Source: Flavobacterium fryxellicola (GTDB lineage Bacteria; Bacteroidota; Bacteroidia; Flavobacteriales; Flavobacteriaceae). Taken from it: a DNA stretch of 64,000 nucleotides. The notes under the pieces were generated by a model, which made no database searches, was not told the origin of the DNA, and saw only the letters and a program-made list of their open reading frames with translations. Position 1 is the first letter of the stretch; each line of letters starts with the position of its first letter. Positions 27,998 to 36,950 of the stretch are shown one piece after another. The DNA lies in contig NZ_FRDK01000012.1 in assembly GCF_900143245.1 (NCBI RefSeq), positions 1-64,000 of the forward strand, in the 5' to 3' direction. A program made the translations under genes and the position numbers.

Positions 27998-28474
27998 TTA
28001 ATCTCTTGTGATTTCTAAAATTTCGAATTTTAAAACCCCATTTGGAACTGTAATCTCCGCAAATTCACCCACTGATTTTCCCAATAATCCTTTACCAATT
28101 GGCGAGGTTACAGAAATTTTTCCGGTTTTTAAATCGGCTTCACTTTCCGCTACCAAGGTATATTTCATTTCCACTCCATTGGTCTGGTTTTTGATTTTCA
28201 CATTGGACAAAACCAACACTTTAGAAACATCCAAATGTGTTTCATCAATTAATCGAGCGTTCGAATGTACTTCTTCTAGTTTAGCAATACGCATTTCCAG
28301 CATTCCTTGCGCTTCTTTGGCTGCATCGTACTCGGCATTTTCTGAAAGATCGCCTTTATCTCTTGCTTCGGCTATATCCGCTGATGCTTTTGGGCGCATG
28401 ACGCTTTTTAAATAATCTAATTCTTCTCTTAATTTCTTTAACCCTTCTGCGGTGTAATACGATACTGTACTCAT
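27998..28474 (-). CDS. greA: Transcription elongation factor GreA
   Basis: 158 residues, usual length. The N-terminal coiled coil contains the acidic tip (DIAEARDKGDLSENAEYDAA) that enters the RNA polymerase secondary channel and stimulates cleavage of backtracked RNA; the C-terminal FKBP-like domain contains SPIGKGLLGKSVG. A hairpin precedes it in the leader. Confidence 0.97.
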   Translation of the reverse strand: MSTVSYYTAEGLKKLREELDYLKSVMRPKASADIAEARDKGDLSENAEYDAAKEAQGMLEMRIAKLEEVHSNARLIDETHLDVSKVLVLSNVKIKNQTNGVEMKYTLVAESEADLKTGKISVTSPIGKGLLGKSVGEFAEITVPNGVLKFEILEITRD

Positions 28475-28500
28475 AACTTCCTCATTTATATAAATAGAAA

Positions 28501-28522
28501 AAATCCCATCAGGACGGGATTT
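28501..28522 (-). promoter_or_regulatory. Hairpin in the greA leader region
   Basis: AAATCCC (28501-28507) pairs with GGGATTT (28516-28522), 27 bases upstream of the greA start. It may be a leader hairpin or an upstream terminator for minus-strand read-through. Confidence 0.4.
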
Positions 28523-28636
28523 ATTTCCACTAAGATACTACTATTGTTTTTTTGTCTATAAAAATATGTTAATCATATATAATTCAAAGTTAAATAAATT
28601 AAATTTGTTTCACTAATACTTTGACACTATTTTAAA

Positions 28637-29050
28637 ATGAAAAAATATTCCTTCTTTTTATTAATTATCCCGTTACTTTTTTCGTGTAGTGATTCTGGTT
28701 TTAACAATACAAATCCATATCTACCTAATTATAGTTTTACTATGGATATCAATATGAAGTTGCCTTCCTATTCCAATCTTAAGTTTGTAAGTAACTCGGT
28801 TATTATTCCTGGACTTGGAATACGAGGCGTTATTGTTTTTAATACTGGGAGCGGTTATAATGCTTTTGACGCGGCTTGTCCCAATCAAGTTTTAAGCCCC
28901 TGTTCGACCATGACCATAAAAGGAATTAAAGCAGTTTGCACTTGTGACAATGAGGAATACAATTTATTTACCGGGCAGGGAACTTTACAATATCCAATGA
29001 AACAATATCGGGTGCAGGTCAACGGAGATGTACTTAGGGTATATAATTAA
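28637..29050 (+). CDS. Rieske-like lipoprotein lacking the cluster histidines
   Basis: 137 residues, lipoprotein signal with lipobox LLFSC (Cys 17). The C-terminal part follows the Rieske fold pattern (YNAFDAACPNQ, then IKAVCTCDNEEYNLFTGQG), but the cluster motifs C-x-H and C-x-x-H are missing their His, leaving only some Cys. The protein therefore probably cannot bind a 2Fe-2S cluster, though the remaining Cys pairs could form disulfides. Similar degenerate lipoproteins occur in Flavobacteriaceae as far as I recall; function unknown. Confidence 0.7.
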   Translation: MKKYSFFLLIIPLLFSCSDSGFNNTNPYLPNYSFTMDINMKLPSYSNLKFVSNSVIIPGLGIRGVIVFNTGSGYNAFDAACPNQVLSPCSTMTIKGIKAVCTCDNEEYNLFTGQGTLQYPMKQYRVQVNGDVLRVYN

Positions 29051-29056
29051 TCTTTT

Positions 29057-29171
29057 GGGCGTGACAGCAAAAAACAAAAGGGGCTACTCATCGCATTTGT
29101 CATTGGCCCCATTTGTTTTTTGCTGTCGGGCTATTCGCTCCGCTGCGGCGGATTGCTGCTATCCCTCACGC
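29057..29171. repeat. Compound palindrome, copy 3
   Basis: GGGCGTGAC (29057-29065), hairpin GCAAAAAACAAA...GGGGC/GGCCCC...TTTGTTTTTTGC, then GTCGGGCTATTCG and CTGCTATCCCTCACGC. The arms match copies at 20863 and 49750 while the central hairpin is unrelated. It lies between two convergent genes, where it may also terminate transcription. Confidence 0.8.
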
Positions 29172-29221
29172 GTTTCAACCACAAATTTTTTATAATAAAC
29201 TTGTTTTTATTGTCTACCACT

Positions 29222-29656
29222 TTATTTTTTATCAAAGGAATACCGAACACCAATAAGACCTCTGAGGACTGCATTATCCTCAATTCTAAATTCAGGTGTA
29301 AGTTCTAAAACTAGTGCTATTTTTTTAAAATCCTTGATTGGAAAAATCTCTAAAGATGCAGGAATTACAAAAGAATTTATTTCATCAAAACCCCTAAAAG
29401 GACTCAAATTCACACCTAAACCAATCGAAAAACGGTGATACTCTTTAGTTTCAAAATTATAAAATACGTTTGTTTCTATAGGCAAGGAATCGAAGTAATT
29501 ATAAGCAAAAACTTTTAACTCGAAGTTTATAGTTTTATTTTTACTGGTATTCATTCCTACAACATAGTTAGAAAACCCAGTGACTGCTATTTGTGAATGA
29601 CCAGCGAGGCCAATAAAAAACAAAATAATGATGAAGGTCTGCTTGAAATTTTTCAT
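29222..29656 (-). CDS. Secreted hypothetical protein, barrel-like
   Basis: 144 residues with signal peptide (to about residue 21, AGHSQ). It consists of short alternating beta strands (INFELKVFAYNYF, YHRFSIGLGVNLSPF, LRGLIGVRYSF) and ends in an aromatic residue region typical of small outer-membrane beta-barrels. I do not recognise the family. It stands alone, 166 bases after the barrel gene of the right cassette array on the same strand. Confidence 0.65.
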   Translation of the reverse strand: MKNFKQTFIIILFFIGLAGHSQIAVTGFSNYVVGMNTSKNKTINFELKVFAYNYFDSLPIETNVFYNFETKEYHRFSIGLGVNLSPFRGFDEINSFVIPASLEIFPIKDFKKIALVLELTPEFRIEDNAVLRGLIGVRYSFDKK

Positions 29657-29822
29657 TCTTACTGCTGGTTTGAAATTTTTAAATAGTGCTATGGTTAGTC
29701 TTCATGAAAATTAAAAAAAGAAAAATACTCCTTACGTATTTACTTATTTATTAACAAAAAATTAACGTGTTTGTTTTTATACTTCAAGAAGTAATACTCT
29801 TGTTTTTAGCTGTTTAAGTTTA

Positions 29823-32492
29823 TTACAACTTATAACTCACTGACAACAAGAATACCCTTGGCAATACAAAAGTGGTTCGCTCACTAATTAAATAATCCGA
29901 GAAGGAGTAATCATTTTTGACTTTGTTGTCGAAAAGATTATTCACTAAAACTTCAAAACCAAAAGGGCTGTTTTTCTTTTGATAGCGCAAGGAAGTATTT
30001 GCTATATCATAAAAATTACTTTGATTGTTGTTATTGGTATTTTTTAGATTTTCGTAACTCAATTTATAGGTCCAAAATTTGGAGAAATTGATATCAAAGT
30101 CGGATGTAACGGCATCTGTCTGAAAATTAGATCTTGTTAATCCTAAAAACTGACTGAAACCTTTCGTATATCCAACACTAAAACCCGGCCATTTTTTATG
30201 TGCTGTTTTTAGTAAAATCCCAATTCTTTGATTCTTCCTATTGTTTAAAGTTTCCGTGTTGTTTAAAGTTTGAAAATAATTAAACCAACTTAAACTGGTA
30301 TTGAATCGCAAACTAAAACGGTATATTTTTTTTGTAAACGCGCCATTTACATTGTAATTCGTTTCTGGATTGTCGCTCAAAATAGGCGTGTTGAACTGGT
30401 TAATGCCATCCAGCTGAATTTCGTCTCGAATTGTTTGTACTTTTTTGTTTACACTAGCCATTGCGTTCCAAGTAACGCCACGGTACAAATTCATTTTTGA
30501 ATAGCGCAGGTTTGCGGAATGGTAGCGCTCGTTTTGTAACAACGCATTTCCTTTGTACACTAAATTGTAATTTTGCAGCGTAAATTGATCCGCCAATTGC
30601 GATACTTGCGGAAAACCATTTTCTAATTTGTAAGTAAAATTTAAGGTTTCTGATTTGTTAAACTCATAATCACTGTTCCATTGCGGTTGAAAAAGCGTTT
30701 TAGCTAGCGACTGATTTCCTGAATTTTGTTGCGTAATTAAATGATACCAATGCAAATACAATCCCGGTTTATTAGTCCATTTTCCTATTCTAAATTTGTA
30801 TTCGAGTCCAACGTAGGCATCGTTCAACTGGTATTTTACAGCATTCCCAAAACCGTTCAAAGCAAAATCATTTATTGTTCCATTTGTCAGTAGCTGTTTC
30901 TCCGAAGTTTCAAAACGAGAAGCCCCATAATTGTTTCCCACATTGGTATACAAATGATTGAAATTATCGATAATCCAATAATGCTTGAACAACGCGTCTA
31001 CACTATTGGTTTTTACCTTTTTAATTTGCGCTATGCGGTATGACGTATCATCTTGCAATGGAATCAAGCCATCTAAAAACGGCTGATCCGTAAACCAATT
31101 GGTTTGTGGGGTGTTGTAATCATACGCTTGGTTGACTACTACTGTGGTGGTATGTGCTAAACTATAGCTTTTGTGCCACTCGACGTATTGTTTTATCGCA
31201 GTATTATCAGCTTTGTTGATGGTTTCAAAAACACTGGAATTAAGCTTCGTTATCGAGTTGATGGTGTTGGACATCGCATTCGTGCTCGACTGGTATTGTC
31301 CGTTGTAATACCATTTCTCTTTCGCGTTTGGTGAATAATCTAGTTTTATATTACCAATTCCAAGCACGGAGCGGTTATCGCCATTTTGTAATTTATTCTC
31401 AAAAGCAAAAGCGGTGTTTTGCAAGTATTCAATGTTGCTTTCGGTTTGAGAAGCCGTCAATACCTTTGAAAAAATAGAAAAACCAGATATAGAAAGCTTA
31501 GAAGAAGTATCGTGACTAAAATTGACCGCGCCAAATTGTGAGGTATTCTGAACCACATCTTGATTGTCATTAGCAAAAGAATACAAATTAGTCAATGATT
31601 TTCGGCCAGAAAGAAACGTACTCATGCCGCCACCAAAACGCATTAAATCATCAAAAGTAAAGGTGCGTTTACCAATGTTATTCAAGTCGCCTATGAAACT
31701 CACATTTGATTTTGGACTGTAATAAAACAAAGCGGCATGTCCTAGATAAAAACCATTGTCCGCATTCCCGACTTCGGCACCGGCTTCGACATCACCAAAA
31801 ACAAATTTCTTTTTATCGGCTTTAAGTTTTACGTTTATTGCCAGTTCATCGCTATCCGAAACCTGTTTCATAAATCCTACTTCGTTGAAGTGGTCAATGA
31901 CTTCAATTTTATCTAATGCATCCGCAGGAATATTTTCTACAGCCAATTTAGAGCCACCACCAAAAAAGGATTTGCCTTCTACGAGCATTTTGGTGACTTT
32001 TTTGCCTTGCACGGTTACACCTCCGTTTTTATCGACCTCAACACCAGGGAGTTTTTCGAGGATTTCTTTCATTTTGCGTTCGTTGCCATTAGCAAAACTT
32101 TTCACGTCAAACGTCATGGTGTCTTTCTTGATCATAATAGGCTTGAACTCGTGCTTAATTACAATTTCCTTGAGTTGTTCTCCAGTAGGTTTCAGTTTAA
32201 AATCATGCGTGGCAATAGCTGCATCAGCCTCAAGGATAAATACTTCCTCTACAAAACCAATATACGAAACCGTGATTTCATATTTGACTTCCTTTTCGAG
32301 TTCTAAGCGGTAGCGCCCTTTGTTATCAGCAATAGCAAACTTAAGGCTTGCTTTTTCCTGCAAGGGTTTTGCAATGACATTTGCAGATTCTAGTGGTTTA
32401 TTGTTATCGTCTGCAACAACGCCGATAATAGTGCGGGATTGAGAGAATGAAAAAAAAGAAAAAAGTAATAATAGATATTTAAAGGTATTCAT
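29823..32492 (-). CDS. SusC/TonB-dependent-receptor-like barrel, cassette R5
   Basis: 889 residues: signal peptide to about 17 (FSFSQ), CarboxypepD_reg-like domain 19-95 (TIIGVVADDNNKPLESANV), plug-like region with KLPGVEVDKNG and MLVEGKSFFGGG, then barrel. It is the only full-length barrel of the right array and the last gene of that array. Two N-terminal stubs of the same gene type occur upstream (33759, 37066). It may serve several of the upstream peptides (inference). Substrate unknown. Confidence 0.87.
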   Translation of the reverse strand: MNTFKYLLLLFSFFSFSQSRTIIGVVADDNNKPLESANVIAKPLQEKASLKFAIADNKGRYRLELEKEVKYEITVSYIGFVEEVFILEADAAIATHDFKLKPTGEQLKEIVIKHEFKPIMIKKDTMTFDVKSFANGNERKMKEILEKLPGVEVDKNGGVTVQGKKVTKMLVEGKSFFGGGSKLAVENIPADALDKIEVIDHFNEVGFMKQVSDSDELAINVKLKADKKKFVFGDVEAGAEVGNADNGFYLGHAALFYYSPKSNVSFIGDLNNIGKRTFTFDDLMRFGGGMSTFLSGRKSLTNLYSFANDNQDVVQNTSQFGAVNFSHDTSSKLSISGFSIFSKVLTASQTESNIEYLQNTAFAFENKLQNGDNRSVLGIGNIKLDYSPNAKEKWYYNGQYQSSTNAMSNTINSITKLNSSVFETINKADNTAIKQYVEWHKSYSLAHTTTVVVNQAYDYNTPQTNWFTDQPFLDGLIPLQDDTSYRIAQIKKVKTNSVDALFKHYWIIDNFNHLYTNVGNNYGASRFETSEKQLLTNGTINDFALNGFGNAVKYQLNDAYVGLEYKFRIGKWTNKPGLYLHWYHLITQQNSGNQSLAKTLFQPQWNSDYEFNKSETLNFTYKLENGFPQVSQLADQFTLQNYNLVYKGNALLQNERYHSANLRYSKMNLYRGVTWNAMASVNKKVQTIRDEIQLDGINQFNTPILSDNPETNYNVNGAFTKKIYRFSLRFNTSLSWFNYFQTLNNTETLNNRKNQRIGILLKTAHKKWPGFSVGYTKGFSQFLGLTRSNFQTDAVTSDFDINFSKFWTYKLSYENLKNTNNNNQSNFYDIANTSLRYQKKNSPFGFEVLVNNLFDNKVKNDYSFSDYLISERTTFVLPRVFLLSVSYKL

Positions 32493-32599
32493 TCAATAAT
32501 TTTGAGAAAAGATTATAACTGTTTTAATTACCCATTAGAGACTTTACTAAAAAAATAGTTTGTTTTGATTTCAGACTAATACTATTCAAAAAAAGATTT

Positions 32600-33301
32600 T
32601 TAAAATCCATTTAGCTTATTATAGGCTACTTCTAACTGCTTCTCATTTAAAATTTTCAATTTCTCTAACGATTTAATATCAAAAGTAAGATTACTATTTA
32701 GCTGAATACTTTTAGCTCCAAAGACCGCATTTCTTACCTGAAGTTCTAAAATTAATCCTGGCAAATTTCCATAACCTACAGGCCCATAAGGATACGGTAA
32801 TGCTGGACAATACCATGCGACTACTGGATGGTTGAAAACTTTAGTTTCATAACGAACCGTAAAAACATTGGTCGCTTTATAGCATAAATAATTGTCTATT
32901 AATTTGGTCTCACTTGTTAAAATCCAGTTACTTTTCAAAGCTTCTTCTGCGTAAATGTTTTCTCCTAACATTTCCTTTTGAAATAATAATTTTTCTTTCA
33001 AACTAAATACAATTCCAACATAATTTGCCATTGCAAGCGTGAACCTTTGTGAAGTGATAGCATCATCACTGTCTAATATTTTTTCACTATAAAATTTAGA
33101 ACCATTTTCAGTTATGATTAATTGAAACGTTAGTTTTTTTGCATCTACAATTGACTTTTCAAGAAAACTTTTTAACGTAGCATTATTGTCAAATAATCCT
33201 TTTTCTTTTTCTATTTGTAATCCATAGGATATGACAACATTTTGACCTTGACCATATCCAAGCATCGTTGACAAGATTAGGATAATAAGAAATATTTTCA
33301 T
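32600..33301 (-). CDS. GLPGLI-family secreted protein, cassette R5
   Basis: 233 residues; signal peptide to about 18 (MLGYGQG). Conserved core in order: LIDNYLCYKATN (Cys), VVAWYCPALPYPYGP and YGNLPGLILELQ near residue 185. Follows peptide R5 after a strong hairpin and precedes the complete barrel by 107 bases. Confidence 0.9.
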   Translation of the reverse strand: MKIFLIILILSTMLGYGQGQNVVISYGLQIEKEKGLFDNNATLKSFLEKSIVDAKKLTFQLIITENGSKFYSEKILDSDDAITSQRFTLAMANYVGIVFSLKEKLLFQKEMLGENIYAEEALKSNWILTSETKLIDNYLCYKATNVFTVRYETKVFNHPVVAWYCPALPYPYGPVGYGNLPGLILELQVRNAVFGAKSIQLNSNLTFDIKSLEKLKILNEKQLEVAYNKLNGF

Positions 33302-33317
33302 TTTGTGGTTATATTAA

Positions 33318-33350
33318 AAACACACCAAATTCATTGAAAATGGTGTGTTT
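33318..33350 (-). promoter_or_regulatory. Intercistronic hairpin, peptide R5/GLPGLI
   Basis: AAACACACCA (33318-33327) pairs perfectly with TGGTGTGTTT (33341-33350). On the minus strand the stem continues into TTTAATATAA. Confidence 0.78.
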
Positions 33351-33382
33351 GAGTTTTTCTAATTCTAATCGAAGCTTTATCT

Positions 33383-33640
33383 TTATTGTGATATATGAGC
33401 TTCCTGTAATCCCAGACACATAAAATAAACAGAATAAGAAGCACTTATTGCCTGATCATGAGTAAAACCAACACTTCTAGCATCCACATATGCTACATAT
33501 CGCGCTAAATTACAATCTGTTTCGACGACAACTTCTTTTTTAGTTTTAATCTTTTTACTTACTTTTACTTTGCCAGTTTTTGCCATTGCAACTCTACTAA
33601 ATGCCACTACTGCTAGAGCGGTAAACACTAATTTTTTTAT
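33383..33640 (-). CDS. Small secreted Cys-pair peptide R5 with ATA at the start position
   Basis: Read from the conserved position the codons are ATA-AAA-AAA-TTA, giving I-KKLVFTALAVVAFSRVAMA, an otherwise perfect signal peptide; 85 residues. A GTG at 33628 is the first conventional start but would remove the basic N-terminus. Mature part is Lys/Val-rich then Cys 43 and Cys 75 (C-X31-C) around a helical segment. First gene of cassette R5. Function unknown; a non-ATG start or decay are both possible. Confidence 0.6.
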   Translation of the reverse strand: MKKLVFTALAVVAFSRVAMAKTGKVKVSKKIKTKKEVVVETDCNLARYVAYVDARSVGFTHDQAISASYSVYFMCLGLQEAHISQ

Positions 33641-33641
33641 T

Positions 33642-33770
33642 TTTAAATTGGTTTAAATTTATACTTTTTTTTAGTTAACCAAAGCAAATATGAAAAAGAA
33701 AAAAAATGAATATCCAGAATTTACCTCAATTTTTAACTAAAAATAAACAGATTATTTTTTACAAGAATTT
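33642..33770. repeat. Conserved cassette leader, copy R5
   Basis: TTGGTTTAAATTTATA, GTTAACCAA and GCAAATATGA blocks, continued by TTTTTTACAAGAATT, shared with 36951-37080 and in part with 35787-35875. On the minus strand this is the region upstream of the peptide; CATATTTG (plus 33685-33692) is a near-match to the -7 element. Confidence 0.75.
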
Positions 33771-33941
33771 CAAATATAGTCGTTTAAATTTACTGGTCAC
33801 TTGATTATAATTAAGTTTTGCAATGACATTTGCAGATATTAGTGGTTTATTGGTATCGTCAGCAACCACGCTGGTTATAGTGCGGGATTGAGAGAAGGTG
33901 AGGGTTGTGAAAAGAAGAAAGTAGAGAAAGTGTTTATGCAT
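33759..33941 (-). pseudogene. Truncated barrel gene (N-terminal stub)
   Basis: 60 codons: signal peptide then SRTITSVVADDTNKPL, matching the first about 40 residues of the complete barrel at 29823-32492, then an unrelated tail. The tail (LNYNQV..KF) matches the tail of the stub at 37066, so both copies share one truncation point. Begins 6 bases after the GLPGLI gene at 33948, keeping the original gene order. Confidence 0.85.
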
Positions 33942-33947
33942 TACTGT

Positions 33948-34670
33948 TTAATATGATAGTACTTTTTTAAAGTAATCCTCTTGGCTTGTTGTTTTCCCTG
34001 TTGGAAAATCTATTACCAATTCTTTATTATTTAAAATACTTATTGAGGTAGCATAAAACGTTGTTTCACGATCATTTAATTCTAAAATAAGGCCTGGTAA
34101 TCCGTTAAAATACTTAGGACCATATCCGTAAAGCAAACTTGGTGCAAACCATGCTACTATGGGAACACTTGTATTAACTCCTTTCCTATTAATAAATTTA
34201 TCATAGTACATTGCTTTATAACATAAATAGCCATCAATTATTTTACTTTCCGTTGTTATTTCCCAGTCTAATATTTTATTCGTTTTGTTAACTAGCTGTC
34301 CCTTCTCTTTACGCTCTATAGAAGTGTTGGCGCTTTTATCAAAGAAATAATCATTTAATACCGTTTGTATAAAAGCCATTGATCTGGCCCATCTTCTTAA
34401 CTCAGTATTGTCAGATTCAGAAATTAAAAATTGGTTCAAAATAAAACTAGATCGTATACTATTAAAATTTAAAGTCGCAGTTTGTTTGTTCGCAAACTCC
34501 AATGTGGCTTCAATTAAGTCATTGTCAGATGAATTTTTAACATTTACATTATTATTAACTATTTGAATTTTATAAATTACTACACCGGAAGCGGTTTGTC
34601 CAAAAGAATTAGTCATTGCTGCAATAGCGATACACATCAGTATAATTTTTAATTTATTTATTATTATCAT
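33948..34670 (-). CDS. GLPGLI-family secreted protein, cassette R4b
   Basis: 240 residues from the ATG at 34670 (MIIINKLKIILMCIAIAAM signal peptide); a TTG at 34688 is less plausible. Core motifs: IDGYLCYKAMYY, PIVAWFAPSLLYGYGP and FNGLPGLILELND. The ending IDFPTGKTTSQEDY matches the cassette R2 protein (37278-38012), and both precede a barrel stub, so they are sister copies. No peptide gene or intercistronic hairpin lies directly upstream. Confidence 0.88.
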   Translation of the reverse strand: MIIINKLKIILMCIAIAAMTNSFGQTASGVVIYKIQIVNNNVNVKNSSDNDLIEATLEFANKQTATLNFNSIRSSFILNQFLISESDNTELRRWARSMAFIQTVLNDYFFDKSANTSIERKEKGQLVNKTNKILDWEITTESKIIDGYLCYKAMYYDKFINRKGVNTSVPIVAWFAPSLLYGYGPKYFNGLPGLILELNDRETTFYATSISILNNKELVIDFPTGKTTSQEDYFKKVLSY

Positions 34671-34782
34671 TTGAATGATTGAAGTCAAAACTTAAAACTG
34701 CTTTATCTTTATTTTTTGTTATAAAGTTTGTCTTTAATTAATGACAAAAGCTTATTATAATAATTTTCCAAAATTTAAATTA

Positions 34783-35475
34783 TTATTTTTTAAAGAGCTC
34801 TGAAATCTTGGAACTTAATTCCTCACTTGATATTCTCCTACCAATATGAGGCTTGAACAATTTCGTCTTGGTTTTTTCATCTTTAAAATTTAATACAATT
34901 TTAGAAACGCCGTATAATATGTTCCTTTCTTGCAACTCTAGAATTAAACCTGGTAAATTCCCATAACCTAAAGGTCCAAAAGGGACAGGGATTGCAGGAG
35001 CATACCATGCGACTATTGGAAATTTAAAAACTCCTTTAGTACCATTATTTCTAACTAATGTAGAAGTAGCTTTATAGCAAAGGTAGCCATCTATTGTCTT
35101 AGATTCATTTAGTAAATCCCACTTAGTATTTCTATTCTCTACAATTATAATTTCACCAAAATCAGGATCATTTTCCGGCCTTAAGGAATATAGGCTATCT
35201 TTTTCTCTAAAATATAATTTCAAACTTTTATTTTTGCCATCAATTGAAAGACCCCCCTCACAATAAAAAACAGATTTTATAGTATTAAATTCAAGAGTAT
35301 ACATTTCACTCTCAATATCATTAATATAATCGTCTCTTGTTTTCTTATCAAATTGATTAAAAAGGTCGTCTTCACCCACTTTAAGCTTGTAATTCAAAAC
35401 GCCATTAATAACCTGAGCGCTACTATTAAGGCTGAAAAAACAGCAAATCGCTGTTACTAAAAATTTGTTGTTCAT
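34783..35475 (-). CDS. GLPGLI-family secreted protein, cassette R4
   Basis: 230 residues; signal peptide ending NSSAQ near residue 21. Core motifs: IDGYLCYKATST, FPIVAWYAPAIPVPFGP and YGNLPGLILELQE near residue 180. Follows peptide R4 and hairpin 35491-35521. Confidence 0.9.
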   Translation of the reverse strand: MNNKFLVTAICCFFSLNSSAQVINGVLNYKLKVGEDDLFNQFDKKTRDDYINDIESEMYTLEFNTIKSVFYCEGGLSIDGKNKSLKLYFREKDSLYSLRPENDPDFGEIIIVENRNTKWDLLNESKTIDGYLCYKATSTLVRNNGTKGVFKFPIVAWYAPAIPVPFGPLGYGNLPGLILELQERNILYGVSKIVLNFKDEKTKTKLFKPHIGRRISSEELSSKISELFKK

Positions 35476-35490
35476 ATCAAATTTAATTAA

Positions 35491-35521
35491 GGCATCTAAA
35501 TATTAAAATTATTTAGATGCC
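35491..35521 (-). promoter_or_regulatory. Intercistronic hairpin, peptide R4/GLPGLI
   Basis: GGCATCTAAATA (35491-35502) pairs with TATTTAGATGCC (35510-35521), a 12-bp perfect stem with a 7-base loop between peptide R4 and its GLPGLI gene. Confidence 0.8.
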
Positions 35522-35531
35522 AATTACCATT

Positions 35532-35783
35532 TTACGCTTCTGATAATTTCTTGGGTTCTGGTTGTGGTGTTACTAAACAATCTGCTTTAGCGGCTCTAGC
35601 TTTTTCTCTTGAAACCTCATCACTACATCCTCGTCCATACCATATATAGTAGGAATCATAGGCAATTGCATCACAAACAGTACTTAAAACCACTGATGAC
35701 TTTTCCTTAATTTCTTGAGTTCCTACCATTGCAACTCTACTAAATGCCACCACTACTAGAGCGGTAAACACTAATTTTTTCAT
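35532..35783 (-). CDS. Small secreted Cys-pair peptide R4
   Basis: 83 residues, ATG start, signal peptide MKKLVFTALVVVAFSRVAM. Mature part has Cys 37, 53 and 69; the outer pair is C-X31-C. It ends in a Pro/Lys/Glu-rich tail. Its leader shares the conserved TTGGTTTAAATTTATA block. It is one of three peptides in the window with a normal start. Confidence 0.78.
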   Translation of the reverse strand: MKKLVFTALVVVAFSRVAMVGTQEIKEKSSVVLSTVCDAIAYDSYYIWYGRGCSDEVSREKARAAKADCLVTPQPEPKKLSEA

Positions 35784-35786
35784 TTA

Positions 35787-35875
35787 TAAATTGGTTTAAA
35801 TTTATAATTTCTTTTTGCTTAACCAAGGCAAATATGAAAAAAAACGTATTTAAGGAATGTACTTAAATTTTAGAT
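35787..35875. repeat. Conserved cassette leader, copy R4
   Basis: Contains TTGGTTTAAATTTATA, CTTAACCAAGGCAAATATGA, then diverges. Same position relative to the peptide start as in copies R5 and R3, with CATATTTG on the minus strand as a possible -7 element. Confidence 0.7.
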
Positions 35876-36559
35876 CTATTTTTTTAGAAGTATGTCTTCG
35901 TATTCCTTTTCGGAAACTACTTTAAATTCTTTACGCTGCGGCACGAGTATATTTTTGTTTGGTTTTAAATCAATTTTTTTTACTCCAAATAAAATATTTC
36001 TAACTTGAAGTTCTAAAATTAAACCCGGCAATCCACCATATCCATTTGGCCCGTAAGAAAGTGGAATTTGAGGACAATACCACGCTATTACTGGAAAATG
36101 AAAAACACCTGCACTATTTATTACTGTTTTTACAGCAGTTGCTTTAAAACAAACAAATCCATTAATTTCTTTTGTTTCATTCTCTAAAGTCCAATCTTTT
36201 TTTTTGTTCTTTTTGATAAGAAAGTTACCTATTTCGCCTTTAATTTCAGAATACGAAAATTCCTCATTCTGGAAAATAACTCCCTCATATCCCGAAAATA
36301 ATTTGGCATATAAATACCCTTGGTCATCAAGACCTAAACCATCTTTGATATAAAAAAAAGATTCATTAGAATTAAAAAGCAATTCAAAATTTATAAATGG
36401 CGAGTTCTCCATTGCTTTTACATAAGCAACTTTCATCCTTGTTGTTTTTTCAAGTCCTTCAAATGTAGAAATATGAAGCCCATATTCTATTTTCCCATTG
36501 TTAATTTGACTCAAGCAATTAAAGCTTATCAAAAAGAAAAACAATTGTATTAATTTCAT
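35876..36559 (-). CDS. GLPGLI-family secreted protein, cassette R3
   Basis: 227 residues; signal peptide ending NCLSQ near residue 18. Core motifs: INGFVCFKATAV, FPVIAWYCPQIPLSYGP and YGGLPGLILELQVR near residue 178. Paralogue of the R4 and R5 proteins with near-identical motif block. Confidence 0.9.
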   Translation of the reverse strand: MKLIQLFFFLISFNCLSQINNGKIEYGLHISTFEGLEKTTRMKVAYVKAMENSPFINFELLFNSNESFFYIKDGLGLDDQGYLYAKLFSGYEGVIFQNEEFSYSEIKGEIGNFLIKKNKKKDWTLENETKEINGFVCFKATAVKTVINSAGVFHFPVIAWYCPQIPLSYGPNGYGGLPGLILELQVRNILFGVKKIDLKPNKNILVPQRKEFKVVSEKEYEDILLKK

Positions 36560-36577
36560 AATTTTAATAGATATGAT

Positions 36578-36610
36578 TAAGGCTGCCTCAAGTTTGATGA
36601 AACAGCCTTA
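36578..36610 (-). promoter_or_regulatory. Intercistronic hairpin, peptide R3/GLPGLI
   Basis: TAAGGCTG (36578-36585) pairs with CAGCCTTA (36603-36610) in the 136-base gap between peptide R3 and its GLPGLI gene. Confidence 0.7.
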
Positions 36611-36695
36611 TATTTTGTTATTTATTCAGCTTTTACTAAAGCGTATTCTTTGATTTCGTAAAGCTAATTTTAGTTTTACTACTCAGAAAACTACC

Positions 36696-36947
36696 TTAGG
36701 CACGAATACTCAATTCTTTCATACAATTACCCCAAGCTACAGCTCCGAAATAAAATGCTTCCTTCTCACTACAACCATTAGACAAACACTCATTTACAGC
36801 AGCATCTTGTTCATCCTTGCAAGGATCATCAATAACAATGTTCTCTATTTTTAAATCATTAATTTCATTTTTCTGAACGCAATCGTTAGCCATTGCAATT
36901 CCACTAAACGCTACCTCTGCTAGAGCGGTAAATACTAATTTTTTTAT
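36696..36947 (-). CDS. Small secreted Cys-rich peptide R3 with ATA at the start position
   Basis: Read from the conserved position: ATA-AAA-AAA-TTA, I-KKLVFTALAEVAFSGIAMA, 83 residues. The first ATG (36893) lies at the end of the signal peptide and would give a non-secreted product. Mature part has five Cys (23, 43, 54, 59, 75); 43 and 75 coincide with the Cys of peptide R5. The core reads like a helical hairpin (CKDEQDAAVNECLSNGC). Also unusual: a Glu inside the signal hydrophobic core. Confidence 0.55.
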   Translation of the reverse strand: MKKLVFTALAEVAFSGIAMANDCVQKNEINDLKIENIVIDDPCKDEQDAAVNECLSNGCSEKEAFYFGAVAWGNCMKELSIRA

Positions 36948-36950
36948 TTT

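Noticed and set aside
31756..32313. 185-codon open frame opposite the barrel gene
   Set aside because: Antisense shadow of a well-supported coding region; Ser/Thr-rich translation typical of reverse frames.
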